Shown one piece after another: positions 1 through 8,413 of a stretch of DNA of 23,776 bases (its first letter is position 1; every line of letters starts with the position of its first letter). The DNA lies in NCBI GenBank assembly GCA_003427395.1, contig BFEA01000395.1, forward strand, positions 68,276 to 92,051. Reading direction: 5' to 3'. The notes under the pieces are model-generated. The model made no database searches. It saw only the letters and a list, made by a program, of their open reading frames with translations, and had not been told where the DNA came from. Source of the stretch: Chara braunii (lineage: Eukaryota; Streptophyta; Charophyceae; Charales; Characeae). Made by a program: the position numbers and the translations under genes.

Positions 1-185
1 GGCAGCCGGTGCGTGAACTCGCATTCACGCTTGTGAACGTGCATCCGTGCACAGGAACGAAAGCATGAACGAAGTCACGCTTGTTCACGGCATGTTCATG
101 GCCTTGAACGTAGGTGCGGCAGCGTAACGGATCAGCCGCAGCGCGCCGGCGAGTCGAGCGCCACCACGTGGAGGTGCGGCACGAG

Positions 186-246
<61 letters not shown>

Positions 247-1154
247 ATGGCCACTTGACGAACTTTCCGATTTGCGAAGTGGCTGTTACCCCTCTCTCTT
301 TCTCTTTCTTAAAGTAGAGGGTATGTTTCAAGTCCAATACAGTCATGATGAGGGTGCGTTGTCTTCGTGTTCATTATTACAACCAAAAAAAGGAGAGAGA
401 ACTGTCAGAGCTATCCATTGCACAGAACATAGTGTGCCCTCCTTATGACTGTATCAGACCTTCAAGATAGCATATATACATTGAAGACACATGCGCATGC
501 ACACACCCACACACCCACACAGAGTTTGGGCGGCCCCTGTAATGTGTGGCCCCGAATCCTTTTTTCCCTTCTCAACTTCCATTTTTACAATGGGAAGGGT
601 GGGGTATGCCACACCACCCCGCGTTTCCCGATTTTTTTCATGAACCCCGATGTCTGGGGTTGCGCGGTACCACGTGCGCACACCTGGGTGTGCGTGTGCT
701 GTGTGCCGCATGTGCATGCCGTGCGCACACAAGATGCGGCAAGCATGCTCCTATTTTCATTGGGCCAACTGGATTCATTCAACTTTTGAAAATTGTGGAG
801 GCCCCAAAGACTCCTGAAGATGACTATCCTGTTCTTATTTTTGCTCCTGTCAGGGTCTCCTTGACACTAGGGTAGAAAAATATGAGTCCCATGTAGGGGT
901 GGTTGTGACCACCCACACCCCGAACCTCCGTCCCCATAGCGGCCCCAATGTGCCATCGGTGAAAAAGCGGGGGCAATCAGAAAAGAAGCTCATGGACGAT
1001 CTCCTATACCCGTACATTGTCAAACAGCAGACGTACTGGCCCACTGCATGGATCTGACCATGGCCTATCCCTGTAACCGGATCGAAAAGAAGGGAAGGGG
1101 CCCTACGAAGGACTGGATGTTTAAAGCAGCTAGGAGCAGGTTCAGGAGAACTAA

Positions 1155-1156
<2 letters not shown>
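1..1156. other. Non-coding stretch, probably intronic
   Basis: No exon could be supported here. The stretch holds a (GA)n tract at about 189-242, a short CA/CCCACA-rich patch near 490-525, and scattered GTTCACG/CGTGAAC-type words in the first 110 bases. If the exon at 1298 belongs to a CC2D2A-like gene, this is the upstream intron. I looked for the preceding exon, which in that family should end near a Trp-Asn-Arg type motif, and did not find it. The reading frame at 1048-1150 runs straight into the CT repeat and is not convincing. Confidence 0.5.
189..242. repeat. (GA)n microsatellite
   Basis: Uninterrupted GA dinucleotide tract of about 54 bases. The Arg-Glu repeat encoded across it is an artefact of the repeat. 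Confidence 0.95.
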
Positions 1157-1234
<78 letters not shown>

Positions 1235-1288
1235 GTCTCTCTGTCTCTCTCTCTCTCTGTCTCTCACGTTCTCTCTCTCTCTCTCTCT
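1157..1288. repeat. (CT)n microsatellite abutting a 3' splice site
   Basis: About 130 bases of CT repeat with a few GT and ACGTT interruptions. It ends nine bases before the proposed acceptor AG at 1296-1297, so on the plus strand it occupies the position of the polypyrimidine tract of the intron. Confidence 0.9.
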
Positions 1289-1297
1289 TGTGAACAG

Positions 1298-1523
1298 ATG
1301 CACGCGAGTTCTGAAGCAGCTGTTGAAGGATCTGGAGCTGCAGCAGCAGGCACTCCCCCTACCCACAACAAGCGAGGATGAGTCTCCTCTGTTCCGCATG
1401 GATCGAAATCGCATTTTGTTTGGAAATGCCATTGGGTCCTTTTTATCAGAGGACCTTGTCAGCTCCAATGTTGAAGACAGTCATTACAGTGCACTGGCGC
1501 CTTTCATGAAGACTCATGATGTG
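1298..1523 (+). CDS. CC2D2A-like protein, internal exon (antepenultimate of the C-terminal part)
   Basis: This 226-nt exon is bounded by an AACAG acceptor after a long CT tract and a GTATGC donor at 1524. It enters with one base of a split codon and leaves in phase 0. It reads CTRVLKQLLKDLE, then a Gln/Pro/Thr-rich linker, then FRMDRNRILFGNAIGSFL and NVEDSHYSALAPFM. In animal CC2D2A, as I remember it, the segment before the final GFPL block is similar in layout: a WNR-x-C-x-x-x-L-R-x-L-L helix, a linker, and a VED-x-H motif. CC2D2A is a C2-domain scaffold of the ciliary transition zone (MKS/B9 module). The assignment rests mainly on the next two exons and on phase agreement. The start of the gene is upstream of the window. 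Confidence 0.6.
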
Positions 1524-2894
1524 GTATGCATATGTCCAGCCTCCTTCATCTGAGCAAGTGGCCTAGTTATTGTACTTGACGATTTATTTCCCTCATTCCG
1601 TGTTCTTAGGTAGAAAAAGCATCATGGCTATGGCTTCTGGTCTGAGATTCCACTACCACATGGAACGGTCTACACCAAAGACTGTGACAAGCGCAGGACA
1701 TTATTTGAGATGCAGAAAGTGAAAAAGAGAAAACAGTGGTGCTATCCAACCATCAGATCACAAATGATCCAATGGGTGATGTTTCGAGCCTGATTTTGAT
1801 GCAGTGCAGGAATGTAATGATAGCGTCTGAAACAGGCTGACATCTTAGGAGAACCTCCAACTTCTGATACAAAGTTCTTTTGAACAATTGAAAGGCTTCA
1901 AAGAGTGTACTCAGAGAAAGTTGAACCACAACCATCACTGACCACAACCACCACCCATAACAACTACCAACAACAATCAATCTCCCCAACCACCAACCAT
2001 CAACCCCAACCCCAATCACAATGGCAGCAACGACAACAACAACCAACAACCAACAACCACCACAAACCACGACCACCACCCACCACCCACCACCCACACA
2101 ACCACCAACTACCACCCACCACCAACAACAACAACCAGCCCCCAACCACCCTCCACCACGTCATCAAACCATCAACCACAACCAACCACCAACCACCACC
2201 ACCACCACCACCACCACCACCACCACCACCGCCAGCGCCAGCAAACAACCAATTAACAGTCAAGAGCACCACCATCACCACCAAACAGCAACCATCACCA
2301 CCTGACCCCCAAACCCCCAAACCCCCACACAACCAAACAGCCAAACAACCAAACAACCAAACCACATCTAACAGTACCACACCACCAAACCACAACCACA
2401 ACTAGCACCAGCACTCCAACAAACCACAACGATCATTGCACAACCAAACCGCCACCACCACCACCATGGCCCACTACCCATGAACAACAACAACGACAAA
2501 GACAACGACAACAACAACAACAACCACCACTCCCCATCAACAACAACGACCACAACGACCACAGCAACAACAACAACAGCAACAACAACAACAACGACGA
2601 CGACGACGACGACGACAACAACAACAACAACAACGCAGCAAACAGCAAACACCACCAACCACCACACAACAAACTACAAACAACAAGCACAAAAAAGCAA
2701 CAGCAGCAACAACGGACAAACCACCACAACAACAGCAAACAAGAACACAGCCTGATCTTAAGCCAAGTTATAGAAAACAAATGAGAAGCAAAACCAAGAA
2801 AAGAAAAGGACAGATAAAAGTAGTAGCAGAAGTGACTGAGGGACACCCTATTCTGTTGTGGCATCTGCTGTGTTGTCATGGTTGTTTTTGCCAG
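1524..2894 (+). other. Intron of the CC2D2A-like gene (phase 0)
   Basis: The intron is inferred from a GTATGC donor at 1524 and a TTTTTGCCAG acceptor ending at 2894, whose tract is pyrimidine-rich. About 60% of it is C/A-rich low-complexity DNA, annotated separately. Confidence 0.6.
1905..2752. repeat. C/A-rich low-complexity tract (CAA, CCA, CAC, GAC triplets)
   Basis: About 850 bases are composed almost entirely of C and A on the plus strand, with very little T. They grade from CAAC/CCACC words to (CCA)n near 2190-2230 and (CAA)n/(GAC)n near 2590-2635. Long open frames exist on both strands (poly-Thr/Gln/Pro; poly-Val/Trp/Gly) only because stop codons are rare in this composition. It lies inside the proposed intron, so I do not call it coding. 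Confidence 0.85.
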
Positions 2895-3007
2895 ATGGGC
2901 TTCCCACTCAACATGCCACTTACAGATCCGGAGTCTATAACAAAGGCGGTGCTCAGCACCGAGATTCATCAAAACTACAGCAAGAATGTGGAGTTTGCAG
3001 TTGCCAC
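2895..3007 (+). CDS. CC2D2A-like protein, penultimate exon
   Basis: This 113-nt exon starts in phase 0 after TTTTTGCCAG and leaves two bases before a GT at 3008. The protein starts MGFPLNMPLTDPES, followed by AVLSTEIH and ending NVEFAVA. From memory of the family, the C-terminus of CC2D2A carries GFPL-x-MP, then a V-x-STGVH motif, then NVEFALAVYI. Three blocks in the right order and spacing make this the best evidence for the gene. Joining to the exon at 6980 completes a Thr codon and continues as YVYSYGVS. The donor (CACGTGCGC) is weaker than consensus. Confidence 0.72.
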
Positions 3008-3503
3008 GTGCGCTCCATTCCCCTCCTGTTTGTCAAACATTCCTCTTCTGTGTTCTCCTCCTCTTGCAACATCCCTATTTTTACATTGTGCAATTTTCTG
3101 ACTCAGGCTGACTGATACCGTAATGTTCATTAACTAACTTCATTTGTTTTTCTTTCTTTCTTTCTTTTTCTCTCAAACGACATGTCCCTTATGGGCCTGC
3201 CTCCATTTCCATTCTGGGGAGCATCAGTCTGGTTCCTATTCCCTTGGCAAGTCAGAAGATAGTAAAGATACATGAAAAAAAGACTCTTATTATTTTTCCC
3301 TAACTTTCCTCACATTACGGCCCAGGGATCCTCACAGCAGTGATTTTACTTCCCATGAGGAAGAATTGACTGTCATGCTCTTTTCTTTTTTTTTTTTACA
3401 CATGCCTGGGGGAAAGTGAGAATCACTTTCCCTCCCCCTAAAAGGGTACAGTACCTAGGCTACCAGAGTGGCCCAGAACCGCTTGCCCGGCCAGTGCTCC
3501 CCG

Positions 3504-3710
3504 TGCCGCGCCCCCCCCCCCAAAAAAAAAAAGAAAAAGAAAAACCGTAATTTTTTCTATTTTTAGTTCTTTTTTTTTTCCAATTTGGTAAAAAAAAATT
3601 CAGTGTGAGGCTGAGGCAAAAGTTGTTTAGTCTATTGACTCTATTTAATATTTATTCTGCAGAATGATGCCAGAATCGGCATAACTTTTTTTTTTTTTTT
3701 TTTTTTTTTG
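3504..3710. repeat. Homopolymer-rich patch: C10, A-runs, T-runs
   Basis: A run of ten Cs is followed by A-rich sequence at 3510-3545. Mixed A/T runs fill 3550-3600, and a 23-base T run lies at about 3687-3709. These could be the tails of old retroposed copies in either orientation, but I cannot identify the parent sequence. Confidence 0.6.
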
Positions 3711-3911
3711 CAGGGACCTTTTGCCAGACGTTGCCTGGCTGGGCTGCCCAGGCAGCCAAGGTGATCTGAGCAGCCCAGTCGGTAGCCCAGGGTAGTGTAC
3801 CCATAACAGTTGGAATTGGTCCTCTCATTCTGCTAGGGCGAACAGCCAAAATGTGTCTATTCTAGGAATATGCCCGATGACTGTATCCCTTTTGCCGAAT
3901 GTATCCCTTTT

Positions 3912-4200
3912 GCCGAATCTGTCGGTGCCACGCTCGTTCCTATGTCTTGTTGGTGTTTGGCCATGAACGTTGTGGTGTGTCTAGGCCGAAACCACATTGA
4001 AGTCTTTCATTTCTGTCCCACTGACACTTGGAGCAGCTTTCTGAAGGACCACTGCTTCTAGTTGGGGCGGGAAAAGCAGTGAGAAGGGAGCACTGGAAGG
4101 CGGAGATCAAGGCGCACACGTGCACGCGAGGTGGGGAAATGCAGGCAGATCTATCATTCTCCCACCTCGCGCCCACGTGCGGGCCTCGATCTCTACCTCA
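3912..4200. repeat. 289-bp inverted repeat, left arm
   Basis: The reverse complement of this arm recurs at 4948-5236 over exactly 289 bases. I count four differences between the arms, all transitions. The outer end begins GCCGAATCTG and the inner end is CTCTACCTCA. A short direct duplication (TGTATCCCTTTTGCCGAA) overlaps the outer edge on this side. A plus-strand frame at 4028-4216 is mirrored on the minus strand in the other arm, which reflects the repeat and not a gene. Confidence 0.93.
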
Positions 4201-4947
4201 AGAGGTGAAAAAATAAAAAAATAGTAGTAATTGATAGCCAAGCAAGATGACAACACCAGAGAAAAAGAACTGGCAGTAGAAGTGGACCCACTCTTTTACT
4301 GGCGAAGTATACCCCATGAGAACGAGTGCCTATCCCGAGACCCCCCAAATTTATAAGTCTACAATGGCTGAACAACTCTATCTAGCGGTCGCAGTCAAGA
4401 TGTGGCTGAACAACAGACGGTGTAACGAAGAGAGAAGTCTGCTAAAAGGGCTATGCGCCGGTTGTTTAGAGGGCCAAGTAGGAAAAATGTATTTCATTGC
4501 GTCTTGCTGTGCGAGAGAATAAGGCCTCTATCACGGAAGGCCTCGGCACTATGGGAAAAGATCACCAAGGGCTTCCCAGACAACCCCCCTATACTTCTAT
4601 TGGGGTTCGAGACTCTGAACGCCCGGCGCCCTCTTGAAACTAGCCTGTTTGAAATTCTGAGAAAAGCCCTACTTTGGATCATATGGGGGAGGCTGTCAAT
4701 AGAATTGATAAAAGAGTAATTCTAATGCATGTACGGCAAGCACGGATCCTGAGCCAGCAACAAATAGAGACAGAACACCGGGCGCTACGGAGGAAGGTAA
4801 GGTAAAGGATGTGGGTAACACAGAAAGGGCGAAAGTTCAAAGAAGACTCGAAGAAACTCCATGGCAACAGGGAAGGTGGCATGCATCAAAGGCAAAGCCC
4901 TGGCCTTCAAACTGTGGGATGATGGACAAGTGGGGAGACATGCAGGG
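4201..4947 (+). pseudogene. LINE (non-LTR retrotransposon) C-terminal fragment in the spacer of the inverted repeat
   Basis: The 747-base spacer encodes, at about 4453-4719 in the plus strand, a segment with the layout of the C-terminal zf-RVT region of plant-type LINE reverse transcriptase polyproteins. It reads HCVLLCERIRPLSRKASALW, then PPILLLGF, then a PLE...ILRKALLWIIWGR block. That family typically reads HxLxxCxxAxxLW ... P...ILLG ... ALLWxIWxxRN. The fragment lacks the palm and thumb and is not an intact element. A related but separate decayed LINE lies at 17.1-19.4 kb. Confidence 0.6.
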
Positions 4948-5236
4948 TGAGGTAGAGATCGAGGCCCGCACGTGGGCGCGAGGTGGGAGAATGATAGATC
5001 CGCCTGCATTTCCCCACCTCGCGTGCACGTGTGCGCCTTGATCTCCGCCTTCCAGTGCTCCCTTCTCACTGCTTTTCCCGCCCCAACTAGAAGCAGCGGT
5101 CCTTCAGAAAGCTGCTCCAAGTGTCAGTGGGACAGAAATGAAAGACTTCAATGTGGTTTCAGCCTAGACACACCACAACATTCATGGCCAAACACCAACA
5201 AGACATAGGAACGAGCGTGGCACCGACAGATTCGGC
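4948..5236. repeat. 289-bp inverted repeat, right arm
   Basis: Reverse complement of 3912-4200 at about 98.6% identity by direct reading. It ends at 5236, next to the Ty3/gypsy relic. I saw no clear target-site duplication outside the two arms. Confidence 0.93.
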
Positions 5237-5790
5237 CGTCGCCCCTGGCGGAGTTTTGAGGTCCACTGAGAAAGGCTACAACTTTCTTGGTCAGTCTAGA
5301 GGTCCTCTGAGCCTGTAAACTGGTACCCACGCTTTTACTGTCTCCGTGGTCTTCCAGGAGCTCTCCTTCCTGATCTACGAGGTGCTTCATTGACAATGCA
5401 ATCTACATCATAGCTACAATCAATACCAGGGGGAATCATAGGAACTGATCATCTCAAATGCAGGGCAGTAATTTGTAGGCATGGAAAACTGGATAAATCT
5501 TCAAATGTTGAGGTACATCAATGACATATGATGGTCCGTCGTCGTCCCCAACTATGTCTAACACTTCCCATGGTCCACAGTATGCAGGTAGCAGTTTCTG
5601 AGACAGATCTTCTTCAAATAGGAACTCTCAGACTTGACCTGGACGCCGACAGCAAACCGCAATGGCCTATGATGTTTGTTAGCTTGTTCTATCATCTTGT
5701 GTTGGGTGTGTCTGATGCTCTCTGTTATTTTCTTGATATCTTTCTCCTACATCAGTGCAAATTATCATGATCAGGGTGGCAGTTTTTGTA
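5237..5790 (-). pseudogene. Ty3/gypsy retrotransposon relic: integrase C-terminus and chromodomain-like tail
   Basis: Read on the minus strand, 5604-5457 gives SQKLLPAYCGPWEVLDIVG, then SYVIDVPQHLKIYPVFHAYK, ending at a stop. This is the conserved C-terminal block of gypsy integrases (K-L-x-P-x-Y-x-GP-x-x-VL...LP-x-x-L-x-I-HPVFH). Upstream on that strand a different frame carries FAVGVQVKSE, equivalent to the VGD-x-VW motif, so a frameshift separates the two pieces. Downstream, YDVDCIVNEA and a basic SGRRAPGRPRR stretch suggest a decayed chromodomain. No LTR or protease/RT was found, so this is a dead internal fragment. Confidence 0.78.
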
Positions 5791-5850
5791 TCTCATGATC
5801 AGGGTGGCAGTTTTTGTACCTCATGATCTGGGTGGCAGTTTTTGTACCTA
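5766..5850. repeat. 28-bp tandem repeat, about 3 copies
   Basis: ATGATCAGGGTGGCAGTTTT is repeated with TGTAYCTC linkers at about 5767, 5795 and 5823; the third copy has CTG in place of CAG. It follows directly on the gypsy relic. Confidence 0.8.
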
Positions 5851-5881
5851 GTCCCTACACTATTGAAATCGCTAGCGTCAC

Positions 5882-6112
5882 AAATCTGAAATCCGGTCCG
5901 TCGTGGTCCTACTGGACTGACTGCCCAGATCATCGAAGAAATATAACAAATCTGCGATCTGGGCCGTCGGGTGCTACCGGACTGACGGCCCAGATCCTTG
6001 AAGAAATGTAACAAATCTGCGATCTGGGCCGTCGGGTGCTACCGGAATGACCGCCCAGATCGTCGAAGAAATGTAACAAATCTGCGATCTGGGCCGTCGG
6101 GGGCTACCGGAC
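5882..6112. repeat. 65-bp tandem repeat (3.5 units), each unit a hairpin
   Basis: Units run 5882-5947, 5948-6012, 6013-6077 and a partial 6078-6112. Unit 2 contains GATCTGGGCCGTC and its exact reverse complement GACGGCCCAGATC, separated by 15 bases. Unit 3 has one mismatch in the stem and unit 1 is more diverged. Confidence 0.88.
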
Positions 6113-6130
6113 CGGCGACCTGGATTGACA

Positions 6131-6202
6131 CAGTCTTAAGATCTTAAGACAGTGCCTGAATCTAGGCCGTTGGCCCAGTACCTCGGGCCCAACGGCCGAG
6201 AT
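6131..6202. repeat. Palindrome and GC-rich hairpin next to the 65-bp repeats
   Basis: GTCTTAAGATCTTAAGAC at 6133-6150 is a perfect 18-bp palindrome, extended by CAC/GTG beyond a single mismatch. It is followed by GGCCGTTGGCCC...CGGGCCCAACGGCC at about 6166-6198, a second hairpin with one bulged base. Confidence 0.8.
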
Positions 6203-6350
6203 AGCAGGCAACTTTGGGTACCTCACGCCGCCTTTGTCCATTGCAAAGAGCCATTTCAATTGGCGCCGTTTTTTGTCCAACTTCCCGGCCAGGGCCCCCG
6301 CCGTGTCATGGATCGCCCTGCACCGCGCTCGACTCACTCTGTCTCTCTCA

Positions 6351-6394
6351 CACACACAGGCACGCACACACACACACACGCTGCCGGGCTTCAA

Positions 6395-6431
<37 letters not shown>

Positions 6432-6432
6432 N

Positions 6433-6490
<58 letters not shown>
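6351..6490. repeat. (CA)n microsatellite with one N
   Basis: CA repeat interrupted by a short unique piece near 6380-6397 and an ambiguous base at 6432. The Cys-Val and Thr-His proteins read through it are not real. Confidence 0.95.
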
Positions 6491-6492
<2 letters not shown>

Positions 6493-6571
6493 AACGTTGG
6501 GGACCTCGCAATTTCTATATATTGCACACTTATACTTCTTTTGTTTCATGGATGGTTTGTAATGGCTTGTA

Positions 6572-6655
<84 letters not shown>

Positions 6656-6690
6656 GGGGATTCCTGACAACACACATACACACACACGTA
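6491..6690. repeat. Composite microsatellite repeat, copy 1
   Basis: A core of about 85 bases lies between a CA tract and a GA tract (6574-6650). The core includes TTTCTATATATTGCAC and ATGGATGGTTTGTAATGGC. After the GA tract comes a short TTTTGGGGATTCCTGACAA piece and another CA-rich tract. The same architecture with related core sequence recurs at 15955-16124. Confidence 0.65.
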
Positions 6691-6808
6691 CGCACAGGAT
6701 ATCACTTGGATACAATTGGTAATGTGCCAGGCAGCAATGTGATTATTATATGCTCTTGGATAATCTGGAATTTTCACGCGTGCCCAGGCTTGGGCATTAT
6801 CTGCTCTT

Positions 6809-7000
6809 CACTGAATGGTATTTTGATGATTTTTTGAACTATTTTCTCATGTTTCTGACACGAGTTCTCTGTTTTCTCTGTGCAGGTATGTCACCGTATG
6901 TGTACTCAATATGCCCTGACCACCTTTTCACTGAATGGTGTCTCTTGACTCTCTTCATGTTTCTCTGATTTGTCTGCAGGTATGTGTACTCTTATGGAGT
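6809..7000 (+). repeat. Tandem duplication covering a 3' splice site
   Basis: CACTGAATGGT, a T-rich stretch with CATGTTTCT, and TGCAGGTATGT occur in the same order at 6809-6891 and at 6929-6985. Only the second copy is followed by the coding frame of the terminal exon; the first reads to a stop after about ten codons. Confidence 0.65.
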
Positions 7001-7055
7001 GTCCTTCGTGTGCTCCCTTTGGATCTATGTGGCCACGCTGCAGAAGAAAGTGTAA
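6980..7055 (+). CDS. CC2D2A-like protein, terminal exon
   Basis: After the acceptor TTTGTCTGCAG at 6979, the first G completes a Thr codon left by the exon ending at 3007. The frame then reads YVYSYGVS and CSLWIYVATLQKKV to a TAA at 7053-7055. The C-terminus of animal CC2D2A, as I recall it, ends in a YIHPYP...SVWIYVASL block followed by a few basic residues, so both content and distance from the stop match. With the two exons before it, this gives a C-terminal segment of about 137 residues. I found no clear AATAAA downstream. Confidence 0.72.
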
Positions 7056-7720
7056 CAGATCATTCCTTGCACATCTTTTTCAAGAACAACAAGGAACGAG
7101 ATGGCATCAAGAGCCTGCATCATCGTCAATAGTGGGCTTCTCCAGAAGTAAAACCCTGTGGCAGGGAACAGCAGTTCATATTCATCCACGGTTAAACGGA
7201 AAAGAGAGTCAAAGCCACATGATGGATGGCCTACCGGGAGAGAGCAACTCAAGAGTCACTGCTGTCGACTCCGCCTGAAGGGCAGACGTCGTAGCCATTG
7301 ATGTTTATTCTGGCTGAAGAGAAGGGTAGGGTTTTAGCTGCCAAGGGCTTAGGAGCTTTAGGGGTTAAGGGACTTAAGGGGCCCAATTATGTACATTATG
7401 ACGAACTTTAGGGGTTTAGGGACTCAAAGGGACGAAGACGGACGCAGCCAGCCTCACCACCACTCAGCACACAGATAAATAGATGGGGAAGTAGCCAGTA
7501 TTGTCATGCATAATTGAGGCGGCCCACCTTCGGGATGAAGAGGCACTGACCTGCCATACTCCGATTGAACTTAGTATACATATTCTGCAACATGTAAAGG
7601 GAACGTTGGGCCCGCTTCCCAGCAGGTGCAGCTCCCCACCAATAGATGGAGCCGCCCCCCCGGGTAGCTTGAGGTGTCTGCTCCTACCTCAGGCTGCTTC
7701 AGGGGTTCTTTTAACCCCCT

Positions 7721-7771
7721 CCCCCCCCCCCCCCCCCCCCCCAAAAAAAAGAAAAAAAAAAGAAAAAGAGA
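7721..7771. repeat. Poly(C) then A-rich homopolymer tract
   Basis: About 22 Cs are followed by A-runs broken by single Gs. The upstream sequence CCCAGCAGGTGCAGCTCCCC at 7618 resembles CCCAGCACGTGATGCTCCCC at 22548, suggesting a dispersed repeat associated with C-rich DNA. Confidence 0.8.
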
Positions 7772-8226
7772 TGGCATCAGTATGCGTCTTTTTTGGTACA
7801 GTGACCTTGCTTGGCAGTCTTCAACTGTAAAGCTGTGGTACCTGTTTTCCTTCCTGTGAAACAGAGGGAGGTTAGCATGTAGCATTCTTAACAATTTGGA
7901 ACTGGGTACTTTAAATAGTCTTCGGCTGCTCATCTTTCATGGTTATCCCTGATGATGGCTCCCCTATACTCTCTGGTGGTGTGCCCAGTTCTCTATAGAC
8001 ATTCTTTCGGTAGCATGTTCATGTGGAACCCCGACTACAACAAGGCTCTTGATGTGCAGAAGAGATTACGAGAAGGCTGGGCTGACGGAAGTTGGGCAAT
8101 GGCGAGCAGATGGGAAACTCGGGAGATCATTCCTCACGGCCTCACCACCTTCGTTTCGGGTCTGAGCAGTGTGGTTGGGTCCGTGGCCGGGGCTTCCCAC
8201 CCTCCCAATTCGGAGTGTGTCGATAG

Positions 8227-8413
8227 CCTTACATTTGTCAACACTGAATGGTGTCCTGAAAGAAGGTCAGGCGGAACCCTGACAGCTGCACTTATGGGTC
8301 GGAGATCATTCTACACTACCCCGTGTTACGGCCCACGGAACCCTGCAGCTGCAATTATGCACACCTTACATTTGTCAACACTGAATGGTGTCCTGAAAGA
8401 AGGTCAGGCGGAG
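8227..8413. repeat. 137-bp tandem duplication
   Basis: A 49-base stretch beginning CCTTACATTTGTCAACACTG is identical at 8227 and 8364. A smaller internal repeat, GGAACCCTG(A)CAGCTGCA, occurs at about 8272 and 8338. The CACTGAATGGTGTC part also appears at 6929. Confidence 0.88.

Larger units (their letters stand above)
3008..6979 (+). other. Last intron of the CC2D2A-like gene (phase 2), transposon-rich
   Basis: The intron is inferred from the exon pair 2895-3007 and 6980-7055. It is 3,972 bases long and contains A/T and C homopolymer runs (3387-3710), a 289-bp inverted repeat around a LINE fragment, a Ty3/gypsy relic on the minus strand, two tandem-repeat blocks, an 18-bp perfect palindrome, and CA and GA microsatellites. 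A second near-copy of the acceptor lies about 95 bases before the one used. Confidence 0.6.

Noticed and set aside
1048-1293. Candidate upstream exon ending in Ser-Leu repeats
   Set aside because: It runs into the CT repeat, lacks a convincing donor, and does not show the residues expected before the exon at 1298.
1905-2972. Long open frames of poly-Thr/Gln/Pro (plus) and poly-Val/Cys/Leu (minus)
   Set aside because: Stop codons are scarce in C/A-only sequence. The frames follow composition and no domain is present.
4316-4522. Independent small gene in the inverted-repeat spacer
   Set aside because: It overlaps the LINE-derived sequence in another frame and has no motif of its own.
4028-5120. 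Two near-identical proteins on opposite strands beginning MEQLSEGPLL
   Set aside because: They are the two arms of the inverted repeat, with no family match and no conserved coding signal.
5766-6112. CRISPR-like array
   Set aside because: The units are directly adjacent tandem repeats without unique spacers, in a eukaryotic intron.
6104-6837. Several overlapping frames of Thr-His, Cys-Val and Arg-Glu repeats
   Set aside because: All are readings of CA and GA microsatellites in multiple frames on both strands.
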